A stretch of 64,000 nucleotides of DNA from Sitta carolinensis (lineage: Eukaryota; Chordata; Aves; Passeriformes; Sittidae). The translations under genes were made by a program, and so were the position numbers. The notes under the pieces are model-generated. The model was given only the letters and a program-made list of their open reading frames with translations, searched no databases and was not told the DNA's origin. Shown one piece after another: positions 1 through 10,407 of the stretch (positions within the stretch are counted from its first letter, which is position 1; each line of letters starts with the position of its first letter). The stretch is taken from the NCBI GenBank assembly GCA_032173965.1, contig JAVUNC010000006.1:34381870-34445869 (forward strand), given 5' to 3'.

Positions 1-856
1 TGTTTTCCTTTCAAAAGATGCTTACATTTGTCTAATGAACAAATGAGCCCTGTTTGACTGAGCATTGTAAAAAATAGTCCTTGGAGAGATGTTTGGGTGA
101 AATAAGCAAAGAATAGCAGTTTTGTATGTGGGACATGTAAAATGAAATGTAAAGGAATGACTGAGGGAGGAAACACATGTAAAATCATTGCCCAGCAAGA
201 GGGACACTGTGGCTCCAGACTGGGTGAGGAAAGAATTGGCAAGATCTTGAAAATAACCTGTGGCAAAAGTTGGAATCGCTTTCCTCCCCATTTTGATTAA
301 TTCCTAGAGGGTTTTGTTCTGTTAGGATGTGAAGTTTGTGTAGAACCTGTCTGTAGTGACAACAGTACCTCCCTGTCGAGGGCAGCACACAAGTGGTACA
401 CAGTGTTGCTCTTTTTGAAGGCCCCTCTGGAGAACTCCTGGAGGCTCTTGGAATTGCAAAATCCTTTTTACTCCCAGCTCTGGCTGGGCACTGTAAAGGG
501 CTGTTGACCTTTTCTTGAGCAGAGAGCATCCGAACTCCTCAGATCTTTGAGATCTTTGAGTACTGTTGATTATTCAAAGTGACTAGAATAAGTATCATCA
601 GACTGGAGACATGAAGCACTAGTTTCATTGGTTGTGATGATGGCACAAAAAAGTCTCTGTTTCTTCAGAGATTCTCTTCACTTTCTGCCTGTGCCATTTC
701 TCATTAGAGTTCTCTCTTGGAGTTTTTTGAGTCACAAAATCAACCCCTACAATGTAGAGATGGCTAAAAGAAAAATGAGGTTTGCCTAGAGAGTTTACAA
801 CATACAGACATCCTAAACAGAGAGAAAGAGAAAGCCTTAACACACTTAGTGTGATT

Positions 857-877
857 TGTCAAATCAGTGATTTGACA
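857..877. repeat. 21-bp near-perfect palindrome
   Basis: The 10-base arms tgtcaaatca (857-866) and tgatttgaca (868-877) are exact reverse complements separated by one base. It lies in the intron. Such a dyad could bind a dimeric factor or be chance; no specific protein motif is recognised. Confidence 0.6.
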
Positions 878-2455
878 GGAAAAAAAATCTACCTCAAAGG
901 AATCCCAAAATTCTCAGCAAACCAAACATGGAGTAAAATAATAAGCAACATTTGTACTGAGCTGCAAAATTAAGAAGTCTGCACACATTAGAGGCTTTTA
1001 TAACTGTGTTAGAAGCAAATGTCATGCATTTATTGTTCTTTCATGTGAAAGAGATGCAATAGCAGAGAATATCCTCCCTTCTCCTGCTGATGCCAACAGT
1101 TGTCTTAAACACCTCTGTCAAGTACTGCAGCATTCTAAAATGTACAAAGAACAAATAGATTGCCTTAGATTTCTGTAATTCCTTTGGAAATTGCGGATTT
1201 TATTATATTTGTCGAATGGATGTTTTCCTAATGACAGTTCTTGTTATTTACACAAATTATAATATAGCACTTTTTCTTATTGATTCAGATTCCAAAATCC
1301 CTCTCATATTTTATCTTTTTAAAGATTTATAGAGAGGATATACAGAAGAGGCATTCTGCTTAGGTTTTAAGGTAATGTGCCAAGTCTTAAGGTGTGAACC
1401 ATATGTCACTTAGCTACCCCTCTGTGTTTCTGCAGAGTTGATGTGCTGTTCAGGCCCATCTCCAGCTATAAAGCAAGAGACTCAACATTACTCTGCAGAT
1501 AAATGTTGTCTGTACATCTGCTGCTAAATAGGTGAAGGCCAGAACTGGTAGCTTCGAGATGTTGTTTCCATTTAGAAAGCAGAGGAATAAACGCAGTGAA
1601 GGACATGATAATTTGTGCTGATTTCTGGGAAGACTGAGAGGAGTTTTGGTTTGGGAAGGGGCTTAGTTGGGTAGGTTTTGTTGTTGTTGGTTTGGGTTTT
1701 TTTCCTGAAGAGTTAATACAGAAGGCAAGCATATGCTGACAGCTGGTAAACTGAAGTTAGTTTTCTTGGATGAGTGTTGCTGTGAGGTCACCGAAGGATA
1801 TTACTGTGTGATAGACATGCCTGCTCCTTCTGCCTGTGGTGTGTAATGCTTAATGGAGCAAAGTCAGGCAAGGACTGCAAACACTTTGAAATGTTCTGTG
1901 CCTCAGAATTTTAATGAAGTCATCCAGGAAGGTGATTTATAAACTGGACACTTACAGTGAATGACATCTGACCATCATTCTGGGAGAGTTAATGAATCAG
2001 AGGGTGTTTTGTGTTCTTTCTCTAGATCACTTATTTGAGTTCAGCCTACAGCTACAGTGATCAAATGTCATTATCCTTTTAATGCTCTGCATGAAACAAG
2101 TCTAATTTTCTATTGGTTCTTTGGAAGCAAAGCTTCTTGTCCCAGGGCTACCACCTGAGGCAGGAATCTTCATACCATCCCAGGCTGAGACACCAGTGAA
2201 AGACTGACTTTCAGGAGGCACTCCCTTGAGAAAGCTGTGTCCCCAAAACATGAGGGGGCAGGATGCATCCTCATTGCCCACACAACAGTGGTTCCTTCAC
2301 TAGTACTAGCTGCTAATTTCAACACTAATGCTTGTATTCTTAGACAAGTATAACAACTGGCAAACTGGCAGTATTTGCTCTAGTTCTTCCACCTGGAAAA
2401 TCTCAGCTATCCTCTTTGCCATACAGAATAGGGCAGATGTGTAATATGTTGATTC

Positions 2456-2600
2456 TGTGACATCACGGAGAGACACAACAGAGGTGACAACAGAGATTTC
2501 TCCTCTCGGAGCGAGAGGAGAAAGAGAACTTTTATTTTTATGACTTTACCTTATATACCTTTCACAGAAAGGGACCACATTGGAAGATAGAAGTTCAACC
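2456..2600 (-). mobile_element. Probable LTR remnant (endogenous retrovirus type), antisense
   Basis: Read on the minus strand, the order is that of an LTR promoter and R/U5 region: an ATTGG/CCAAT pentamer near 2577-2581, a TATA-like GGTATATAA (2551-2559), an AATAAA (2531-2536) about 20 bases further, then a perfect hairpin with 12-base arms (2497-2508 and 2512-2523). The minus strand could end in ...TGACATCACA-like sequence with a terminal CA at about 2456. No internal retroviral genes, primer-binding site or target duplication were found, so this would be a solo or truncated LTR. The outer U3 boundary is not visible. Family identity is not known, and the call rests on layout, not on a database match. 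Confidence 0.5.
2497..2523. repeat. Perfect hairpin inside the LTR-like remnant
   Basis: Arms tttctcctctcg (2497-2508) and cgagaggagaaa (2512-2523) are exact reverse complements around the three-base loop gag. It lies just downstream of the antisense AATAAA, in the position of an R/U5 stem in retroviral LTRs. Confidence 0.8.
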
Positions 2601-4273
2601 TCTTCAATTCCACTGGTCTTAGAAAATGTCTATCAATTGTCCCTCCTACTGGAAGGAATGTCAACAATAATATTGTTTATAGAAAATCGTGAGAAACTGA
2701 CTCCCAAATATGTAAACAATCAGAAGGCTAGAACAAACAGCAAAAGAACAAGGCAACATCATGTGTCTCTTCCTATGACCAGGCTTATATCTGCAAAATT
2801 TGGTTTTTATTTGGTCTTGAAAAGAACACCTTGTATCCTTAGCAAGCAGGAAAAATGGTCTGGAATATTTAAGAAAAAGAGTATTACCAATATTCAAATA
2901 ATTCACATGTTTAATTAGTATAAAATATACATATCTGCACCCCAAAAAAGCAGGGCTTATGAAAACAGAGACTCCTATCTTGAAAAATAAGAACGCTTAA
3001 ATTTTGTTAAGGTTAGGTGCATTGCAGTGACACCAGCTTCATGTATTCCATCTCCTTGCTTCATTTTTTTGTACTTTCACATCTGATACCTACCAGTCAC
3101 TGACAATCATTTCACTGTAGGGAAAAAAAGCACTGTCCCTGAGAGTTATCCAGTTTTTGTATTGGAAGTACTGTTCACTTGCTCTGAAAATGCTGACTCA
3201 ATTGACAGCTCAAAAAAAGTCCAAACCCAGAAAAGCCCTCAAGCACCTTTATGTGAGAACATCTGCCAGGCTGATTGAAATTAGTCTGCATTGCGTTTAT
3301 TTATTCACTTGCCAATACTGTACAGCACTCTTTATATGGTTCTGCAGAGCAGGGTATACTCAGTTGTTCTGTAGGATGGAGTTAACAGTCTTCCCAAGCT
3401 GAAAGTCAGCCAAGTGGGCACAATTCCAGAAATGTATGGTGGATAATTCAGGGGCTGCATAGATTGCCAGTACTTTATAATCATTGGTGCTTAGGTTAAT
3501 AAGGATTTGAGGGACAGATGTACAGAGAGGTAAAAGAAATTGTGGTCTAAGGAGTGGGGGCTGGAAGGGCAGAAGTCACAAGGTCTCTGTAAGCATGCAA
3601 TTGGGATGCCTCTGCAAAACAAAGATTTGTGGTCCACATTTGTTTTGCAATACAGAATCGCAATGCAAAAATGCATAATATCGTTAGGATTATTATAATC
3701 CCAAAATAAAGCTCTCTTACTGGGTCATTCCATGACTTTTCTGGCACAGTAACATAGCTGAATGTGATGGATGGAGATTTCCATGGCCTCATTCAACCCA
3801 TATCCTAGTGGATTTGGACGTGCTCTGGATCATGTAGTGTTGAATTGGATCTCATCTTGCAGAGGAGGATAGAGGATCTCTAACAAGAATGCTCATGAGA
3901 AAATTCTGTGCTTGCTGGTCCTTTGTGCCTTTCTGGGGCAATATCAGTCCTTGTCCCTGTTCCACAGATTAAATCAAGTGCTGCTGGTGCTGTGCATGGG
4001 CTCAGGTGTTGTAGGGCATGAGCTGGGTGCTGAGATGCACAGGAAGGAGGTGAAAACTTCAGGGCACGCACCTTAGGACTTCAGATAACAGGAGCTTGTG
4101 CAAAAGCCCAGGGACTTCCTGCTTCTTGGCAAATAGGTGGAGGTTTTGTTATTTAGTCTTTGTTTCCTGTCCAAAGCCACTTGACTTTGTTGGTGTGGAG
4201 TAGCTTGCTCCAGTCCTGCATCAGGTAATTTCTTTTCTTAAATTTAAAAATGTAAATAAAAATTACATAGTCT

Positions 4274-4321
4274 TACACTTTGAGCCCAAGTGTAGCTGCC
4301 CAAGAGCTGCTACACTTTGAG
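4274..4321. repeat. Overlapping direct and inverted repeats upstream of the terminal exon
   Basis: The 11-mer tacactttgag occurs at 4274-4284 and 4311-4321. Between them aagtgtagc (4288-4296) can pair with either copy: 7 base pairs with the left (4274-4280) or 9 base pairs with the right (4309-4317). These are two mutually exclusive stems ending about 90 bases before the splice acceptor at 4407. A role in splicing is conjecture. Confidence 0.6.
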
Positions 4322-4407
4322 TCCTTTTTTCACTGCAGTGACCTTGTTTGAGCTTCAGGAAAGCCCAGTTGGCCAATCTCAGCCATTTTCCCTTTGTTTT
4401 CTCACAG

Positions 4408-4629
4408 GCTCTGATACTTCATCAGCTGGGGCGCTATAGCTTGGCAGAGAAGATCCTCAGAGATGCTGTCCAGGTGAACTCTACAGCCCACGAGGTCTGG
4501 AACAGCCTGGGAGAGGTGCTGCAGGCTCAAGGCAATGATGATGCTGCAACCGAATGCTTCCTGACGGCACTGGAGCTTGAAGCCAGCAGTCCCGTGGTCC
4601 CTTTCACCATCATTCCCAGAGTCCTGTGA
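4408..4629 (+). CDS. TTC7B: Tetratricopeptide repeat protein 7 (TTC7B-like), terminal coding exon
   Basis: This exon encodes the last 73 residues and the TGA stop (4627-4629) of a TTC7 protein. TTC7 proteins are TPR scaffolds that, with EFR3 and FAM126/hyccin, hold phosphatidylinositol 4-kinase alpha at the plasma membrane for PI4P synthesis. The acceptor ctcacag ends at 4407, and the first codon GCT continues the frame in phase 0. Exon residues 28-61 form a canonical TPR: Trp31, Leu34, Gly35, Ala47, Phe51 and Ala54 occupy consensus positions. Residues 7-26 (LGRYSLAEKILRDAVQVNST) are the end of the preceding repeat. The C-terminal tail PFTIIPRVL is the characteristic family ending and, from memory, fits TTC7B better than TTC7A. 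The full human protein is about 840 residues, so most of the gene lies left of the window. The reading frame is intact. TTC7 family assignment is near certain; the B paralogue is likely. Confidence 0.9.
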   Translation, partial: ALILHQLGRYSLAEKILRDAVQVNSTAHEVWNSLGEVLQAQGNDDAATECFLTALELEASSPVVPFTIIPRVL

Positions 4630-5022
4630 CAGCAAATCTCCATCAACCGAGTTTTGGTCCTGGCTTCTGGGTGAGCAAACCCACTGTATGAGACTGAGTG
4701 GGAACTGGTTAGTTTGAGAAACTTTAGAGCTACAGGTAACAAACTCCACTCTTCCGTGGGAAAGCGGCCAAAGCAGGGAGGTGCCACCATATGTTAATGT
4801 CAGACTGAGAGGACAGAGTGGTGAGCCAGAGCCAAATCACTCATCTCGCCTGCAGTTTTGCCCTGGTAGTTTTAAAACATCATTATATTCATGGATGATG
4901 TGCCATATTTTGTTAGTGAAACTTGAGCATTACATAAAATTATAATGGAATCAACTGCCAATTGTAGAATAAGTTAAGATTCAGTGGCAGAGCAGACTAT
5001 TTTTAACAAGGCTGTTAATAAA
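4630..5022 (+). other. TTC7B: 3' UTR of the TTC7-family gene (to first AATAAA)
   Basis: Non-coding sequence running from the TGA stop to the first canonical polyadenylation hexamer at 5017-5022. No other AATAAA occurs in this interval. It becomes AT-rich after about 4860, as is usual for a vertebrate 3' UTR. The true mRNA end may be further downstream; no transcript evidence is available. Confidence 0.6.
5017..5022 (+). terminator. Proximal polyadenylation signal AATAAA
   Basis: First AATAAA after the stop codon, about 390 bases downstream, followed by pyrimidine-rich sequence (ctgttctcttcctgcc). A plausible proximal cleavage signal for the TTC7 transcript. Confidence 0.45.
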
Positions 5023-5379
5023 ACTGTTCTCTTCCTGCCTCTCAACCTCTTTTGGCCCAAAGTCAAAATGTGAATTTTCTGTTTCCATCTCTATTTTAGT
5101 CCAGGCCAGAATATCAGTTGAGGTCTTGTTTTTAGTTGTTAATAACTGTGATGTGTGGCTAACTGTTATCTAGAGCAAAGGCTGAGTACAAGGATATTTA
5201 TATTTTACCAATGTATGCCTGTTACAAAAAAAATACTAGTTATTTAAGTTTAACTTTTTTATGTGAATTCAGAGTTTATTTATCAATGGAAATATGTAAA
5301 AAGAAGCCTCAAATGGAGTATTTACCGACATTCCTTATACATGAACCCACACTTGGCTAAATGGGAAGATTATGTTAAT

Positions 5380-5385
5380 AATAAA
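5380..5385 (+). terminator. Second candidate polyadenylation signal AATAAA
   Basis: AATAAA about 750 bases after the stop, followed within 40 bases by a U/GU-rich stretch (tttttcctgtgtcctgg). This downstream context is better than that of the 5017 signal, so it may be the main end or an alternative one. Confidence 0.4.
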
Positions 5386-8300
5386 ATGATTTTTAAATGG
5401 AATTTTTCCTGTGTCCTGGTTAAGAATCTGGGGGAAATAGATGGCTTGTGAACGCATTTTTATGAGGTGGCTGGCTGGCTTTGAAGATGAACAACACCAA
5501 AATTAAATATTCTGAGGCCAGTCTAGAGAAAAGAATCTGCTGTACTCTTTGCCAATGGTACCATTATCATAGATTTCAGGTTTTCTTAAATCTTCACAAC
5601 TCCTTTTTTATTCCTTCCACTCCAGCTCTTGATGAAGCCAGATTACACTGCCTCTACATAATACATGGACATTTACATACACCTTGGTAGTGCTTGGGAA
5701 AAGCAAGTTAAATATTTATCCAATATTCTTTGGGGTTTTTTACTGTCTTCATAGTTCTTTCTCAACATCTCCTGCTCTTTATGTCCCTTGAAAGAAAAGT
5801 TGGCTGGTTTAGTAGACAGATACTTGCCAGAGATTCTCTGGGATGTGTGGAGAAGACTCATGGTTGCAGTGACTATTCAGGGTGCATGAGCTGGGGTAGT
5901 AGTGTCTGCTCATTTACAGTGTTGGGCACATTTGGAGCCTGGGAAGAGTTTCATGTTCCCCTTTAGACTGGGTGCTCTTTGATACTTGGCTGATTTGTCA
6001 CAAAAAGTGGTTTTAAAGTGCTTAGCACAGGATAGCAGATGATTCAGGAAAATAACAGCAAATGTTGTTCTTTGTCCCTCACCAGAGCTTACGTGCTTCA
6101 AACACATGGAGGATCCTCACTGTGGCAGTGTGGGGCCCCAGTGAGCATCTTCAAATGGTAGAAGACTTAAATCTGGGGAGCTCTTCAGTTTTACTCCTGG
6201 CATTTCAAATGCCTGTTAGGCTGAGGCTACTTTGAAATTGTATCTACTTGGTATTTGGACCATATGTTCTCAGTAGAATGGACCAAAATACTGTAATAGG
6301 TAGCGTTTTCAAATCTATTTTAAAGGCAGTAGAAATTGTGTCATCTTGCTCACTGTGAAAAACATCAGTTTTGTTTCCCCATTTAAAGTCCCTGTTTGGC
6401 ATTTTTTCTTCCTACCGTCCTTGGCTTTCTTTTTCTCTTTTCTGTTTGCCAACTGTTCTCTTTTCTAGTCTCAGTTTGTAATTTGTGTTCTGGCCCTGCT
6501 GTCTTTTGGCACCCATTACATGATACCAAAAAATAGTGCAAAACCTTTATTTGTTTAATTCAGTTCCTCCTGAGCACTTTTCCTGTCCCAGTTCTATTAG
6601 TTAACTTGTGATACCTTTCACAGGAGTGCTCCTTCACAGTATAGACTCACCTTTTACTATAATATCAAAGCTTTTCTATCAAGGTAATTTGCACCTAGAT
6701 CTGAGGCAGGTGGTCTTTCTCGACAGAGCTTCAGACAAAAGTAGAGAATAGGAGAATTCTGTAACACAATTCAGTTTCAATTTTTCTCATTCCATTTCAA
6801 GTTCTGGCCTCTTTTGATAAACTCCCATTGTGGAAAGGTTAGCAATCTAATTGAGTCATGTCTTTTATTAGTAGAGAAGTTGTCACTGGTGTTGTGTATA
6901 TCAGGTGAACCTGAATATCTGTTTCCTTTTTCTTGCGCTGGAATCAGTTTCACTGTAAATCCACAAGCTTCTACCTCTTGGGAATAGCCTCGGCTACCTA
7001 TTTTTAAAAATGGATTATCTCTGTAAGGCTGCACATTTAGAAATTTTCAGGCAGAAGTGGAAATCCTTGCAGCATATGAATTAAACAGCATTGCTTGTTT
7101 AAACATAGTTTTCAAGTTAAAACAACAAGTTCCTAGGTTTTACAGCTGCATTCTTTTTTTATTTTTTAAAATCGAGCAAGAAGGCCAAGATATTTTTCTA
7201 TCTGTTTTAGTTGCTATAGAGAGAGGTCTGCCTTTTGCAATCTGCTCTCAGACCACCATAGCTTTTCAGTCACTGGAGTGAAAGAAACAATGTCCATGTG
7301 CACAGCCAGTCCCGGGGAAGTGTTCCCTTGGTGCCTGTGGGTTGGTGTCATCCTCGTGAAGGCTGCTCCTGGACTTTGTGGCTGACAAAATCTCCATGTG
7401 GACACATAATCTGTGTGCTCTTGCTCCCCCCCAGCCTGTGGCAGGAATAAGAGCTGTTCAAATGATCAGTGAGGTAAGTCAGGGCTGAAAACCACGCCAA
7501 CCCCTTGCTCCCTTGTCTCAAGGTTTTACTAACCTTTGGGTGGGAGCCAAGTAAAGGACAAGGGTTATTAAAGTGCATTGTTGAGCACTCATATCAATGT
7601 AGTGACAAGTTGCACATGCCTGAGATCTCCAGCCTTTCAAGAGAGATTACATGCACTTCCCTTAAATTCCAGTCTTAAAGACAGGAATAGTGGATTTCGG
7701 AGGAGACTCCCCTTGTTCTGCAGTGTGCTTGTGCTACTCAAAATAATTAACTTTTGGTTTACTAAGCATGTGCTGAAGTGGAGCAGCACTCTCTGTTGTG
7801 CTTGATGAAAGGCCCTGCAATAAGAAAATTTATCATTCGAGTAATTGGTAAAAATTCATCTCTAATTTTGGTGCAGATAACCATTTTTACTCTGCGATTT
7901 ATTTCATTTCTACTCTTGCTTTCATGATTGATAGAGAATCACAGGAACAAGAGCAACAATCCAAGCAGAACTAATCCAACTGTATCTTTGAAAACTTTTG
8001 TCATTAATTATATGCATTTTAAACATCAAAGCTATTTTTAAAATTGCTTTAATTTTCCTTGAAAATCTGTTTTTTCCTGAGTAGACTGTTCTACTGTGGA
8101 ATGATGGCAGAAACTTGGATATATCGAAGCTCCAGATTTACCTTGCTAATTCTTTGTTTGTTCAGTTGTCAGATGTAATGGTATTTTCCTCACAATCGTT
8201 CTTTCTCTCCTCTAGCATCAAGTTAAAAAGCTTATTTGCTAAAATATGCTTTGAGCAAGTACACTTCTCCAGCATTTCATCTATTTAACCTCATCACTTC

Positions 8301-10173
8301 CAAACTACCTTTTCTGACCTCGCTGATAGGCTGTGCTGGACTGTGTTAACCTTCCACATGCATCTATAGTATCACAAAGACTAGCTGGTAAGGATTCTGC
8401 TCATAGACAACTGGAAAGACAAAGAATGTTCAGCTTTTGTCCTGTGTGGCTGTCGTTGGTGATTGTGTGAAACTTTCTGGGAGTCTCTCATGCTTGCAAA
8501 GCCAGCAAGTGGGCTCAAAGAAATGGGACAGCAAAGTTAAACCTAAGGAAAATCAGAAAGCTTTTTTGTAAAGAGGAGTGTGTGTGTGGGGGAATATTGG
8601 TCAAACTTTGCTTCTCCCCATTGCAGGGACACATGGTACTGGTATGCTGGTTTGTCACCACCCTGGTCACCTGGCCTTTCTGGTTCTCAATTTAAAGCAG
8701 CTTTTTAGCCCAAGTGTGTTGTCCCTCCAGTTACTGTTTCAAAGAGAGAATACTGTACCTATTAATTTCTAAGTCCTTTGAAAAGATGTAACTGCTTCTG
8801 TCTGGCTCCTGTTCCATGCCCAGTCATGGGACAGAGAAGCACCAGGTGCCACTGCCCTGGCACCGCTTTGGGCTTTCCCAGAGTGCAGCAGCTGCCAGGT
8901 GTGCTCTGCTGGATATATCCTGAAGGCTCTGCAGGAGCACACAGTAAAGCTCCCGAAGGCAGGAGGGGGAAGCACTTTGGCCTTTCTAAATATGCCTTCA
9001 CTTAAAAAACCTCCTTGGATGGACTGAGTGTAAAAATCTATTTTAGACATTAAGGGGTTGATGAAATGTGTCATTGCCATTGCTGTGCTGAATTCCTTTC
9101 TTTTGTGTCCTTACATGAGGCAGGGATCTCTGTAGGAGAGATGATCCTTGTCTGCTTCATCCAGTTATAAATCTCTACAGCCTGCTCCCCCTATCCTCAT
9201 TGGGAGTAGCATGACTGGCTCCTGGCTCCCTCTCTGCCTCTGGAGTTGCTTCCCCAAGGATGTGATGCTCTTCAATATGAAATTACTGAAGGCATCCTGT
9301 CTATCTGGCTTGAAAAAATTAATCAAGAGACAATTAAATGAGGTAATTTCTTGGTTATTACCACAGTGATGTGCCTTTAAAAGCATGCAGGGTTCGTGTT
9401 TTCCTGTTTGTTTCTATAGCTGAGACCCCTCCTCTGTGAGGATACTGGAAGTCCTTCTGGTGGGTACAGCTGAGGGACTGTAAGTAAACATCTGATCAGC
9501 ACATGGGCCCCTGGGCTGGCTCCCAAAGAGAAAATTGGACCTACTTACCAATTTTAAAGTGGATGGTTTTTCTACACACACACATGCACATGCTCACAGT
9601 TAGAGATCCATGACACAGATGCATTTTACACCTGTGGCAGTTTTGAGAGGAAGTTACTGTACAAGTTCACTTTAGCTCCTGTAAGGCTGTCTCCTCTATA
9701 AACAGGCCTCGGGTTTTTTTGTCAGATAGTTGGTTGTGCCAGAAAAGGAAATTCTGTCCCAAATTTTCACTTCCAGTGCATGTTAGATGTGTATCAAATG
9801 ATGAGCTTGAGACATTGTTATTATTAGTGCAGGCTTTCCTAAGATTGTTGTTTTCCAAACAGCACCAAATACTAATGTAGGACTGGAGGGGGCAACAGAG
9901 GCCATAAAACATGCCAAGTTGCTTTCCTTTTGACTCTCTTGCAAAATAGCTCTTTATTGGAAGTAAAACAGCAATCTTCTGATTATTCTTCTTTCTAAGG
10001 GTCCCTTGAAAAATGTAGTTATCTCTCTCTTCTTTTTAGTACTGCAATCTTTTAGGATAACTAACTCCTGTGAGCTAGAATGAGAACCCTGCTACCTTCA
10101 GGGCAGGTCCTGCGGCCAAAGGACCCAGCAAGTGCCTTCCTTGACACAGGACCTACACACCCTTAGGCTGAAA
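5386..10173. other. Intergenic, no gene recognised
   Basis: Downstream flank of the TTC7 gene. Mostly AT-rich, with short homopolymers (for example a C7 at 7426-7432) and a short CA tract near 9573-9584. Slightly GC-richer, open-frame-containing DNA lies at 8770-9000, but it has no splice or domain evidence. A distal 3' UTR could extend into the first part. Confidence 0.5.
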
Positions 10174-10407
10174 TCACTTCTTCCCAGACGAGTCCTTCAG
10201 GAATAAGTCCCATTTGCCTGATGGGACCACTGCCATTGCCCTACAGGTGCAGTGGCTGCCCGCACTGGTGGCCAGCCTGCAGGCGCTCCTGGCCACCGCC
10301 CTCCCTCCCCTCGCAGGGCGCATGGGCTGGCAGCACCCCGGGGAGCAGTAAAGCACAATACACTGGTTTGGAAGCAATTGTTTCAGGGTGTGTGCTGAGT
10401 CAGCCAC
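10174..10407. other. Local GC-rich patch with exon-like frame
   Basis: A GC-rich island of about 150 bases (10220-10350) in AT-rich surroundings. On the + strand an acceptor-like ttgccctacag ends at 10246. An open frame from GTG 10247 to TAA 10349-10351 follows, 34 codons rich in Leu, Ala and Pro. No homology is recognised and no other exon is seen nearby, so this is only a candidate. Confidence 0.2.

Larger units (their letters stand above)
1..4407 (+). other. TTC7B: 3' part of the last intron of the TTC7-family gene
   Basis: Sequence upstream of the terminal exon. It ends in a pyrimidine-rich tract and the acceptor ttttctcacag at 4397-4407. I searched it for an earlier TPR-coding exon and saw none, so the intron begins left of the window. 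It contains a 21-bp palindrome at 857-877, a probable antisense LTR remnant at about 2456-2600 and overlapping hairpins at 4274-4317. The remainder is AT-rich unique-looking sequence with no recognisable repeat. The assignment as intron is an inference from the acceptor and the partial exon. Confidence 0.75.
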
